A stretch of 64,000 nucleotides of DNA from Gammaproteobacteria bacterium (GTDB taxonomy: Bacteria; Pseudomonadota; Gammaproteobacteria; UBA6429; Thiohalophilaceae), in the NCBI GenBank assembly GCA_016125505.1, contig WGLP01000001.1:1-64000 (forward strand). The letters run 5' to 3'. The notes below the pieces were generated by a model. It searched no databases. It saw nothing but the letters and a program-made list of their open reading frames with translations, and had not been told where the DNA came from. Shown piece after piece: positions 52,900 through 60,004 of this stretch. A program made the position numbers and the translations under genes. Each line of letters starts with the position of its first letter. The first letter of the stretch is position 1.

Positions 52900-53739
52900 T
52901 CAGGCTATAGGTGACACTGAACGGTTTGCGTTTGTTCTTACACTTCTCTGCGGTTGCTCCCTGTTCGAGGTATCAGATTTCTTGCCTTGCGCATCCTCGA
53001 AGGCAGTCATAAGCCGCGTATGCATCGATTGCACGGACGGATCCTGCCGATCTCGCGGATCATCCAGGTCGACATCCATTTCATGCATAATCTTGCCTGG
53101 GCTGCCTGCCATGATCAGCGCGCGATCCGCCATCAAGATAGCCTCATCAATATCATGCGTTACGATGATGAGATTGATGCCGAGGCGTTTTGCAATCGAA
53201 CGGACATCGCGTTGCAAGGATGCACGGGTAAAGGCGTCCAGCGCCGAGAAAGGTTCGTCGAGCAACAGCAACTCCGGTTCCATGACGAGTGAACGGGCCA
53301 GTGCTACGCGTTGCTGTTGTCCGCCAGAGAGATCCTGGACGTTATTCGAGGCGTAATTCTGTAGATCAACCAGGTCAAGCACTTCATCAACACGTTCACG
53401 TGTCTTTGCCTCACTCCAGCCGGCAAAACGCAGGCCAATCCCGACATTTTGTGCAACCCGCATCCAAGGGAACAGGTGCGGGGCCTGAAACATCATTACC
53501 CAGCGTGGTGATGGAGCGGTGACAATGGTGTCGTCAAGTTTGACGGCACCGGCAGTAGGTTGCACGATGCCGGCAACTATATGCAGCAAGGTCGATTTTC
53601 CACAGCCGGATCGCCCGATAATCGCCAGGGCCTCACCAGGTTCTGCCTGCACGTTGATCTTTTCAAATGTCACCGGACTCTTCGCAGTATAACGATGCGA
53701 GAGATCCTTGATATCGATGTTTACGCCTCTGACTGTCAT
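52900..53739 (-). CDS. NitT/TauT-class ABC transporter ATP-binding protein
   Basis: The 279-residue ATPase has Walker A GRSGCGKST (about 42-50), Q-loop MMFQAPHLFPW, signature LSGGQQQR, Walker B LLLLDEPFSALD and H-loop VTHDIDEA. It is followed by binding-protein and permease genes in a complete importer. The tail after residue 245 is polar and shows no known regulatory domain. Confidence 0.92.
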   Translation of the reverse strand: MTVRGVNIDIKDLSHRYTAKSPVTFEKINVQAEPGEALAIIGRSGCGKSTLLHIVAGIVQPTAGAVKLDDTIVTAPSPRWVMMFQAPHLFPWMRVAQNVGIGLRFAGWSEAKTRERVDEVLDLVDLQNYASNNVQDLSGGQQQRVALARSLVMEPELLLLDEPFSALDAFTRASLQRDVRSIAKRLGINLIIVTHDIDEAILMADRALIMAGSPGKIMHEMDVDLDDPRDRQDPSVQSMHTRLMTAFEDAQGKKSDTSNREQPQRSVRTNANRSVSPIA

Positions 53740-53822
53740 GTACTCTTATTCCTGTATATAAGTGAGCAAGAATTTAACGACGATAAGATTCCCTACCATC
53801 CCTGCATATCGAGGGCATGATT

Positions 53823-54233
53823 TCACTCATCGGTGTAGTATTCTTCGCTTTTCGTCAGTCGCTGTTGCACTACTGCCATGCGACTCGCAAGTTCTTCCTC
53901 GTTGAATAAACCGCGACGGATGAGCGAATGTGCCAAAGCCAGTAGCTGACGTTCCGGGTACGGCACGTCCGCATAAGTGGAATCGGATAGTTCGTCTTCT
54001 TCCCAGCGACGTTCGAGCAATGGCAGCGCACAAGCCTCTTCCGAAAGCGCGTCACACATGCCCTCAAGGAAGGCCTTCCACGGCGGGTTCGGATTATCCA
54101 CGCCATACTGTTCACACAGGTCGCCCCATACCCGCCCTTCTCGCCGAATTTTGTCGAGCAGGGGAATCGGTGCCCTGTCCAGGTTTTCCAGCACGCGTTG
54201 CATATCGATGTCTTCTTGTCTCAAGATAGTCAT
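53823..54233 (-). CDS. Thiocyanate hydrolase activator, P15K-like
   Basis: The preferred start is ATG 54233, 10 bp after the scnC stop with GAGGG upstream. This gives 136 residues (about 15 kDa), the size of the P15K activator that follows the scn genes in Thiobacillus thioparus. Sequence RVWGDLCEQYGVDNPNPPWKAFLEGMCDAL resembles the N-terminal half of nitrile hydratase beta, the known source of such activators. P15K is needed for cobalt loading and cysteine oxidation of the gamma subunit. The frame is open upstream within scnC. Confidence 0.78.
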   Translation of the reverse strand: MTILRQEDIDMQRVLENLDRAPIPLLDKIRREGRVWGDLCEQYGVDNPNPPWKAFLEGMCDALSEEACALPLLERRWEEDELSDSTYADVPYPERQLLALAHSLIRRGLFNEEELASRMAVVQQRLTKSEEYYTDE

Positions 54234-54243
54234 GGCAAGACCC

Positions 54244-54945
54244 TCAATGTCCGTGTTGTACCGGATGAACTGCCGGATGGACTGGACGTTTGTCATTTTG
54301 CGTCTTGCCTGGCCGGGGTGCGGCAACACCGATGAGACAATCGCGTGTGACAATCTCGGTTAACTGATCTTCAGTCCAGCCTTCGGTACCCTCAGGCCTT
54401 ACCGGTAACACGATATAACGGGTTTTTTGATTGGAATCGACAACGCGAATTTCTACATCCGCCGGGAGCTGTAATCCAAACTCAGACAACACCTGGCGCG
54501 GCCAGCGTACGATGCGGCGACGATAATTGGGCGTGCGATACCACTCCGGTGACTGACCTAAAATCGGACGCGGGTAGCATGAGCAAAGCGTGCAAACTAC
54601 CACGTGCTTTAACGTTGGCGTGTCTTCCATAACACGCAGGTTGCAATAATCGCTTGGCGTGCCAAAGTGTGTCGGCATGCTGTTGACCCAATCGATGCCG
54701 ACTGCCAGGCTGGCCTTGATACCATCCTCGACTGCCAGTTTTTTGTATTCAGGATCGAGCCAGGCCTTGGCGACCAGACGTGCTGCCGGTATGGGACTAA
54801 GTGTTTCCATGTATTCTGTCCAGCGCTGGTGGTCTTCGGCGGTGAATAGCCCTTTCTCAATTGCCAGTTCGCGTACAGCAACTTCAAGGATTTCAAAGTC
54901 GCTGACTTCGTCTACCATCGGTGCCGGTTTGTGTTTCTCAGCCAT
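54244..54945 (-). CDS. scnC: Thiocyanate hydrolase gamma subunit
   Basis: The 233-residue catalytic subunit is the nitrile hydratase alpha-type chain. The metal site VCTLCSCYPRP has Cys118, Cys121 and Cys123; Thr after the first Cys marks the cobalt type, and Tyr-Pro-Arg after the last Cys is typical of thiocyanate hydrolase rather than nitrile hydratase. From memory it matches the T. thioparus gamma subunit over most of its length. It hydrolyses thiocyanate to carbonyl sulfide and ammonia. The start MAEKHKPAPMVDEV at 54945 has GAGG upstream; an in-frame ATG at 54990 is less likely. Confidence 0.94.
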   Translation of the reverse strand: MAEKHKPAPMVDEVSDFEILEVAVRELAIEKGLFTAEDHQRWTEYMETLSPIPAARLVAKAWLDPEYKKLAVEDGIKASLAVGIDWVNSMPTHFGTPSDYCNLRVMEDTPTLKHVVVCTLCSCYPRPILGQSPEWYRTPNYRRRIVRWPRQVLSEFGLQLPADVEIRVVDSNQKTRYIVLPVRPEGTEGWTEDQLTEIVTRDCLIGVAAPRPGKTQNDKRPVHPAVHPVQHGH

Positions 54946-54996
54946 GATCGTTTCCTCGTTCGTTATGCCTGCCTGGTATTCGCGCGGCACGTGTGC

Positions 54997-55353
54997 TTAT
55001 GCCCGCTCCAGCCAGAATTCGGGTACTTCGGTTTCCACGGTGTCATTGGGATAGAAATCGGGGTATTCAGGCCACAGGTCGGACATGCGAAACACCAGAC
55101 TGTAAAACCACTGTGGTTTGTCTGTGTTATCCCAGGCCTCATCTTCCGCAGCAGGGCTTTCATAAACGAGGCGCGTAACCGTCGCGGTGACGCCGCGTGC
55201 ATACGTCTGGGTGCGGGTATAAAAGATATCCGGCAATTGCCTGACTCGAACCGTGTCGCCCACTTTGAATTTGGCGGGACCCGCTTCATCTTTGAAGCAT
55301 TGCGGATCACCAATCCCTGTTGCTTTATCAGCGTGATGGCTTCTGCTGTGCAT
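54997..55353 (-). CDS. scnA: Thiocyanate hydrolase alpha subunit
   Basis: The 118-residue chain corresponds to the C-terminal half of nitrile hydratase beta: FKVGDTVRVRQLPDIFYTRTQTYARGVTATV, then WFYSLVFRMSDLWPEY near the end. In thiocyanate hydrolase this half is a separate subunit that packs on gamma. The start overlaps the scnB end by 26 nt with GAGGTG 10 nt before the ATG, so translation is coupled. Confidence 0.9.
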   Translation of the reverse strand: MHSRSHHADKATGIGDPQCFKDEAGPAKFKVGDTVRVRQLPDIFYTRTQTYARGVTATVTRLVYESPAAEDEAWDNTDKPQWFYSLVFRMSDLWPEYPDFYPNDTVETEVPEFWLERA

Positions 55354-55729
55354 AGCGTTTTTTCACCTCGTCGAGTTTTTCAATTAATTCAGAGAGCGTG
55401 ACATACTGCTTGTCAACAAGAATCCGTGCCACGGTCAACAACCAGCGGCCATAGTACGGAAGCGCAAGGTAGTTCGAATTACCGAGATCGACGTTCTGGC
55501 GGCGCCGGCGTTCTTCTGCATTCCACACCCCGCGCCATGCCAGCACTTCACAGGTAACAAAGGTGTTGTGCTCCCATTGCTCTTCCTCTTTTTCTTCCCA
55601 CTGCATCGGGACATCGTCTTCACCACCGACATCATGAGGTGTTCGCATGCATTCGCGAAAACGCTGATGAGTGATCAAATCTGGATACGGTGCATCCTTC
55701 GGTGGCCTTTGCCGGTTATGCTCTGCCAT
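55328..55729 (-). CDS. scnB: Thiocyanate hydrolase beta subunit
   Basis: The 133-residue chain corresponds to the N-terminal half of nitrile hydratase beta, with TPHDVGGEDDVPMQW (about 31-45), CEVLAWRGVWNAEERRR and YYGRWLLTVARILVDKQYVTLSELIE. The order scnB-scnA-scnC is the same as in Thiobacillus thioparus. It is the first gene of the hydrolase cluster, after a 391-bp gap that may hold its promoter. Confidence 0.9.
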   Translation of the reverse strand: MAEHNRQRPPKDAPYPDLITHQRFRECMRTPHDVGGEDDVPMQWEEKEEEQWEHNTFVTCEVLAWRGVWNAEERRRRQNVDLGNSNYLALPYYGRWLLTVARILVDKQYVTLSELIEKLDEVKKRYAQQKPSR

Positions 55730-56120
55730 TGTCTTGTACCCTCTTATGAATGAAACTTGTTGCCAGTTCCAAAGTTAGATGGATTCATCATTCGTTTCGA
55801 ATATGCTTATATTTCAGTTTTCTGCTTTTTTTGTTTCGCAAAACCCAGAATTCCATCTTCATCTAATTAGCTTTAACTATTTACCACGCACTGATTATTG
55901 TCCAAGACCATTTTCCGATAAGGTCTATAGGCATTGACTATGGATATGGAACGGCTAGCGCTCAACGTATTTGATAGATTCAATGACATGTTGAGGCCTT
56001 GAAGAAAATCCATGACATGGCATGGACGCTATGAAGAAAATGGGAAGGGTGTGGCTATTAGTTTTGGGAAAATTGTTGATCTAATCGCGGCACAAATCCG
56101 GTCTAATATTCTAATGCGAT
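55730..56120. promoter_or_regulatory. 391-bp AT-rich region upstream of scnB
   Basis: No gene is supported. It probably holds the scn promoter, reading leftward. A minus-strand TATAAG at 55806-55811 is a possible -10 with an A-rich stretch upstream but no -35 match. An inverted repeat ATTCG-TTT-CGAAT lies at 55790-55802, and an overlapping set of CCATG/CATGG repeats near 56010. None matches a regulator I can name. Confidence 0.35.
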
Positions 56121-57422
56121 TTACAATTTCAATTTTGGGTGATTGTTCAGTGCCGGCGGTAGTGGCCCACCGGTTGCCCAATCCAGAAGTTCCACAGTAT
56201 GCACAACCGGTATCGTCGTGCCAGAACTGATCTGCAGAAGACAGCCAATATTTCCTGTAGCAATGACATCAGGTGACCCTGCTTCCAGCGCCTGGACCTT
56301 TCGTGTTTTTAATTCCTGCGATATTTCTGTCTGCAGAATATGATACATTCCAGCGAAGCCACAGCACATATGCGAGTCTTTTGGTTCTATCAACTTGAAT
56401 CCGGCCGCCTTGAGCAATTTCTTCGGTGTAAATCGGATACGTTGGCCAAATTGCAAGGAACAGGTGGCATGATACGCGACATGCAGTTCTGGAACCGTCC
56501 GATAATCGAGCGGAATGTCTGACAACACCTCGGAGATATCCTTGGCCAGGTTGGATATCTTTGCTGCCTCCTGCGCCAAGGGATCATCTCGTAACATAAA
56601 TCCGTAATCTTTTATGACAGTGCCGCAGCCACTGGTATTGATGACGACGGCATCGAGTCCCTCTCCATTGAGTTCACGCGTCCAGGCGTGAATATTATTG
56701 ATGGCCGCCGCGAGGCTGTGACTGGTCCTGCCCATATGGTGTGTCAAGGCTCCACAACAGGCTGCGTCGGCAGGCACCACCACTTCACAGCCATGTCGCG
56801 TAAGAATCCGAATTGTTGCGTCGTTGATGTCTGAGTTAACGACTTGCTGGGCGCAACCTGTCAGTAACGCTACGCGTTGTTTGCGTATCCCTTGTGCGGG
56901 AAACACCTGTTGGCCACTTGGTTTTTTGTATGGAGGTAATTTTTCAGGCGTCATGTCCAGCATATGACGTAAACCGCGTGGCAATGCGAACCGTAGCGGC
57001 TTCACCAGCTGTGCCATACGCATCGCTATGCGGAGTCGTGAAGGGTGCGGCAAGATGTTTGTCAAGGTATTTCTCAGCACCCGTTCAACGAGGGGGCGCC
57101 GATAATTTTTCTCAATATAAGCCCTGGCATGATCGGCGAGGTGCATATAATGTACACTCGATGGACAAGTAGACATACATGCAAGACAATGTAAACAGCG
57201 ATCGATATGCTCTACCGTATCACGCTTCGGTTCGCCACCCTGCTCCAGCATCTCCTTGATTAAATGTATTCTGCCACGTGAACTGTCAAGCTTGTCGCCG
57301 AGGAGTTGATAGGTCGGACAATTCCCTATGCAGTAATCACATTGCAAACAGGCGCGCAACTCCACATCGGAATTAGCCATTGCGTGGTCGCGTAATTGCT
57401 CCAGACTAAATTGCGTCTGCAT
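56121..57422 (-). CDS. GlcF-like iron-sulfur protein, no GlcD/GlcE nearby
   Basis: The 433-residue protein has two [4Fe-4S] ferredoxin motifs, CLQCDYCIGNCP (about 21-32) and CLHCLACMSTCP (about 77-88), and two CCG domains (AACCGALTHHMG and HMCCGFAGMYHIL). This is the layout of glycolate oxidase subunit GlcF and related electron-transfer subunits. GlcD and GlcE flavoproteins are absent, so it must use another dehydrogenase or have a new role. It lies between the scn genes and the pseudo-hydrolase, and probably belongs to the cynS transcript. Confidence 0.85.
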   Translation of the reverse strand: MQTQFSLEQLRDHAMANSDVELRACLQCDYCIGNCPTYQLLGDKLDSSRGRIHLIKEMLEQGGEPKRDTVEHIDRCLHCLACMSTCPSSVHYMHLADHARAYIEKNYRRPLVERVLRNTLTNILPHPSRLRIAMRMAQLVKPLRFALPRGLRHMLDMTPEKLPPYKKPSGQQVFPAQGIRKQRVALLTGCAQQVVNSDINDATIRILTRHGCEVVVPADAACCGALTHHMGRTSHSLAAAINNIHAWTRELNGEGLDAVVINTSGCGTVIKDYGFMLRDDPLAQEAAKISNLAKDISEVLSDIPLDYRTVPELHVAYHATCSLQFGQRIRFTPKKLLKAAGFKLIEPKDSHMCCGFAGMYHILQTEISQELKTRKVQALEAGSPDVIATGNIGCLLQISSGTTIPVVHTVELLDWATGGPLPPALNNHPKLKL

Positions 57423-57458
57423 AAAGCACCTCCGGTAGGTCCTGCCGCATTTTGTGCA

Positions 57459-58337
57459 TCAGGCTACCGCCCTGTCTTTTAAAAAGGCATTGATATGTGC
57501 CGCTGTCTCCGCCGGAAACTCTTCATAGAAGGAGAGTTTTCCCCTGGGCAGCCGCACTGTCTGCAGATTGTAAACTTGCGACAACGTCTCCATTTCCTGG
57601 CGGGATTTTCGTGGTGCTGTCTGCGCAAAGATATTCAACACTGGTGCAGTAATGTGTTTCATGTTATCCAGTTGTTCCTGCCGGCTACGAAAAGGGTCCA
57701 GGCCGCCAGTAACAAACCGTATCGAGGCATGCCGTGCACCGGGTGTCCGGGTCACCGCCAATTTTTCCTGTAGACGTTGTCCCTTGAGCCAATGCGGATC
57801 GGCGTAGACGTGGCCACGTGCCATCAATCCCACGACAAACCGGTTGACGTTTAAAGCGTATAGCATGTTGCCCAGCACCGGTTTATCAACCGCCCTGGTT
57901 ATCCTGGCAAACAGCGGACGGTCTCCATTCATCATCGTGGGCAAGGGGCCACGCCAGGTTGGTGATAGAAATATCAGACGCTCGCCGTGATGAGGATGCC
58001 GCGCAAAATGCCTGAGGACGTAGCCGACGGCATGACCGGCGGCGACAATAGCGTGAGGTTGCGGCACGATCCGGGTCAGCAGGAAATTCACATAATCTTC
58101 ATACAGCGCAGGCCGCCAATTGATGTAAGGTTTGGGTAAACTGCCGAATCCTGGCCAATCAATGGAAACCGTGGTAAATGCCTGGGCGAGGTGTTGTTGC
58201 ACGGCCTGCATTTCTCGTCTGGTCGAAATCGAACTCAGCGCCGGTAACAATAGCAGTGTTGGCCCTTGCCCCAGACGTTCTAACCCGATAGGAATGTCGT
58301 GACCGTCGATGTGCCAGAGTATTTCTTGGTAAGCCAT
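57459..58337 (-). CDS. Alpha/beta-hydrolase-fold protein lacking catalytic serine
   Basis: The 292-residue protein has the fold of an alpha/beta hydrolase (LLLLPALSSIS oxyanion region, SIDWPGFGSLP, nucleophile elbow near residue 103, C-terminal EEFPAETAAHINAFL). At the elbow the motif is GHAVG, with Ala103 (codon GCC at 58029-58031) in place of Ser. The usual acid and histidine positions read FAQTAPRK and GKLSFYEE, so the whole triad seems lost. It may bind a ligand or partner rather than hydrolyse. It is 30 bp after the methyltransferase. Confidence 0.82.
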   Translation of the reverse strand: MAYQEILWHIDGHDIPIGLERLGQGPTLLLLPALSSISTRREMQAVQQHLAQAFTTVSIDWPGFGSLPKPYINWRPALYEDYVNFLLTRIVPQPHAIVAAGHAVGYVLRHFARHPHHGERLIFLSPTWRGPLPTMMNGDRPLFARITRAVDKPVLGNMLYALNVNRFVVGLMARGHVYADPHWLKGQRLQEKLAVTRTPGARHASIRFVTGGLDPFRSRQEQLDNMKHITAPVLNIFAQTAPRKSRQEMETLSQVYNLQTVRLPRGKLSFYEEFPAETAAHINAFLKDRAVA

Positions 58338-58366
58338 ATCGGGTTTCCTTTATCAGTCCTGCGGCG

Positions 58367-59203
58367 CTAGTCCGAGCGAGTGGCCAGGTATGTGTAGTAG
58401 TTACAGGCAGCAAAAAAGCTGCCGTTCTGCATCGATTGCCGTTGCCGTTCGAGCCAGACCTCGACGGTGGCTGCAGGCAACAGACCCGCCTTGGTAACAA
58501 AAGGTGCATACGTTTCAGCGAATGATTTGAAATAACTGGCAGTGCCGATTTCGGTAACGGCATCTCCCCATGCTGAACTCAAGGCCAGGCCAAGCAGGGG
58601 TAGCAGGCGTGGCAGGTTGCGCATCAGATAAGGGTTATTAAAAGTGGCAGTGGCAAGTGCGCGATCCATCTCCCGGCCCAGATCAAAATCGTGGTAGGCA
58701 TAGGTCAGCGAAGCATAGTCTCCGTCAAAAATGACGACGCGCCCCCCCGGACGTACGACACGGGCCATTTCCCGCAGGACGGCCTCCGGATCGGTGACAT
58801 GGCTTAGTACGGTATGCGCGATAACGGCATCGAAGCTTGCATCGGAAAATTCCAGTTTGTGCACGTCGCCAAGACGAAACTCAATATATTCATCGAGATT
58901 TTCGTCATGGGCAAATCTTTGCGCGGAAGTAATGAATGGCTGGCACTGATCTACGCCAACAGCCTTTCCGGAAAAATCTTCACGGCGAGCCATGTGCCGC
59001 AATACTGCACCTGTACCACACCCTATTTCCAGGACCTGTACGGAGCGTGGTAGTGCTAGACGCGTGAGATAATTATCCAGCAAATGCGTAAACACCTTGT
59101 CCTGGGCGCGACTTTCCAGGCGCGTGATGAGGCGTGCGACAATCGTCTCGTCAAGATCGTTGATAAACCGATGCGGATCGCATGCGATCATGAGTTTATT
59201 CAT
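58367..59203 (-). CDS. SAM-dependent methyltransferase, class I
   Basis: The 278-residue protein has the class I Rossmann methyltransferase motif I VLEIGCGTGAVLRHM (about 57-71), an acidic loop GVDQCQPF, AVIAHTVLSHVTDPEAVLREMARVVRPGG and VVIFDGDYASL. The substrate is unknown. Placement between cyanase and the scn genes raises the idea of a methyl transfer to or from a thiocyanate-pathway compound, but thiocyanate methyltransferase signatures cannot be judged from this. Confidence 0.85.
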   Translation of the reverse strand: MNKLMIACDPHRFINDLDETIVARLITRLESRAQDKVFTHLLDNYLTRLALPRSVQVLEIGCGTGAVLRHMARREDFSGKAVGVDQCQPFITSAQRFAHDENLDEYIEFRLGDVHKLEFSDASFDAVIAHTVLSHVTDPEAVLREMARVVRPGGRVVIFDGDYASLTYAYHDFDLGREMDRALATATFNNPYLMRNLPRLLPLLGLALSSAWGDAVTEIGTASYFKSFAETYAPFVTKAGLLPAATVEVWLERQRQSMQNGSFFAACNYYTYLATRSD

Positions 59204-59235
59204 CCTCTACCATTCATGACTTGTGTGGAGAGCGC

Positions 59236-59688
59236 TCACCAGGATTTATAAGGCAGAAATTTCCCGTTGAGTGTCAGCACCACCCGATCACCTTTCGGGT
59301 CTTCCTGCCGCTGAATATTCATGGAAAAATCGATTGCACTCATAATCCCGTCGCCAAATTGTTCGTGGATTATTTCCTTGATGGTCTCTCCGTATACACC
59401 TACAATTTCATACAAGCGGTAGATTACCGGGTCCGTGGGTATCGCTTGTGTCCAGGTCTTGTGCGGAAAACGCTGCAAGGCCATGGAAATTTCACTACCC
59501 AACCCCAGCACTTTGGCCACACTTTCCGCCGCCGGTTTGTCCAGATGATTCATTCCCAGGCAAGCCGAGCATACATATTCAGTTGCTAGCCCTGCTGCCT
59601 TGGCAATATCCGACCATGCCAATCCTTTCTCGGTCTTGGCCTCGAGTATGGCTTCTTTCATGTTGAGTTTGTTCATCGCACTCTCCAT
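59236..59688 (-). CDS. cynS: Cyanate hydratase (cyanase)
   Basis: The 150-residue enzyme converts cyanate and bicarbonate to ammonia and carbon dioxide via carbamate. The catalytic triad of the family is present as Arg91 (YRLYEI), Glu94 and Ser117 (GDGIMSAIDF). N-terminal helices form the DNA-binding-like domain usual in cyanase. Two ATGs are possible: 59688, and 59676 with GGAGAG upstream. It is divergent from a CynR-like regulator, matching E. coli cynR-cynS logic. Confidence 0.95.
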   Translation of the reverse strand: MESAMNKLNMKEAILEAKTEKGLAWSDIAKAAGLATEYVCSACLGMNHLDKPAAESVAKVLGLGSEISMALQRFPHKTWTQAIPTDPVIYRLYEIVGVYGETIKEIIHEQFGDGIMSAIDFSMNIQRQEDPKGDRVVLTLNGKFLPYKSW

Positions 59689-60004
59689 TATCCGTTCTTA
59701 ATCAAAGAAATAAGTGGATACCAACAATAATCTGACTGCCTGGTGACAAGAACGCTATACCAATTGTATCCATAATGTGCATGCGCTAATGCAGGCTGTA
59801 ATTAACATGTTTCACTTATATAACTGTTCCTTAATATTCTGAATCACTCGTCATCACGCAGAGCCAATTGCTACTGATACATCCCTTTCGTATGCACGAA
59901 CGGAATATCAAAAATAAATAACATTTATTCAAGTATGTAAAATATGAATCAAGAGATATAATATGTAAAAGACATAATCCTAATAAACTCCATAGGAGTT
60001 AACT
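59689..60004. promoter_or_regulatory. cynS-cynR divergent promoter region
   Basis: The 316 bp are AT-rich and hold no supported gene. A TATAAT at 59957-59962 suits cynR transcription. An inverted repeat TGCAT-N6-ATGCA lies at 59778-59793, about 90 bp upstream of cynS, and could bind the LysR-type regulator. A second repeat, ATTCA-N13-TGAAT, lies near 59926-59948. Which of them is the operator is inference. Confidence 0.5.

Noticed and set aside
53823-55729. Reading the cluster as nitrile hydratase
   Set aside because: The beta chain is split into two genes, the site continues CSCYPRP rather than CSCTPWP-type, and the gene order and activator size fit thiocyanate hydrolase.
55980-56060. Overlapping CCATG/CATGG repeats and a repeated GAAGAAAAT near 56.0 kb
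   Set aside because: The units are short and irregular and do not fit a known operator or array.
56012-56230. 72-codon plus-strand open frame in the gap upstream of scnB
   Set aside because: Its second half is antisense to the GlcF-like gene and it has no homology I recognise.
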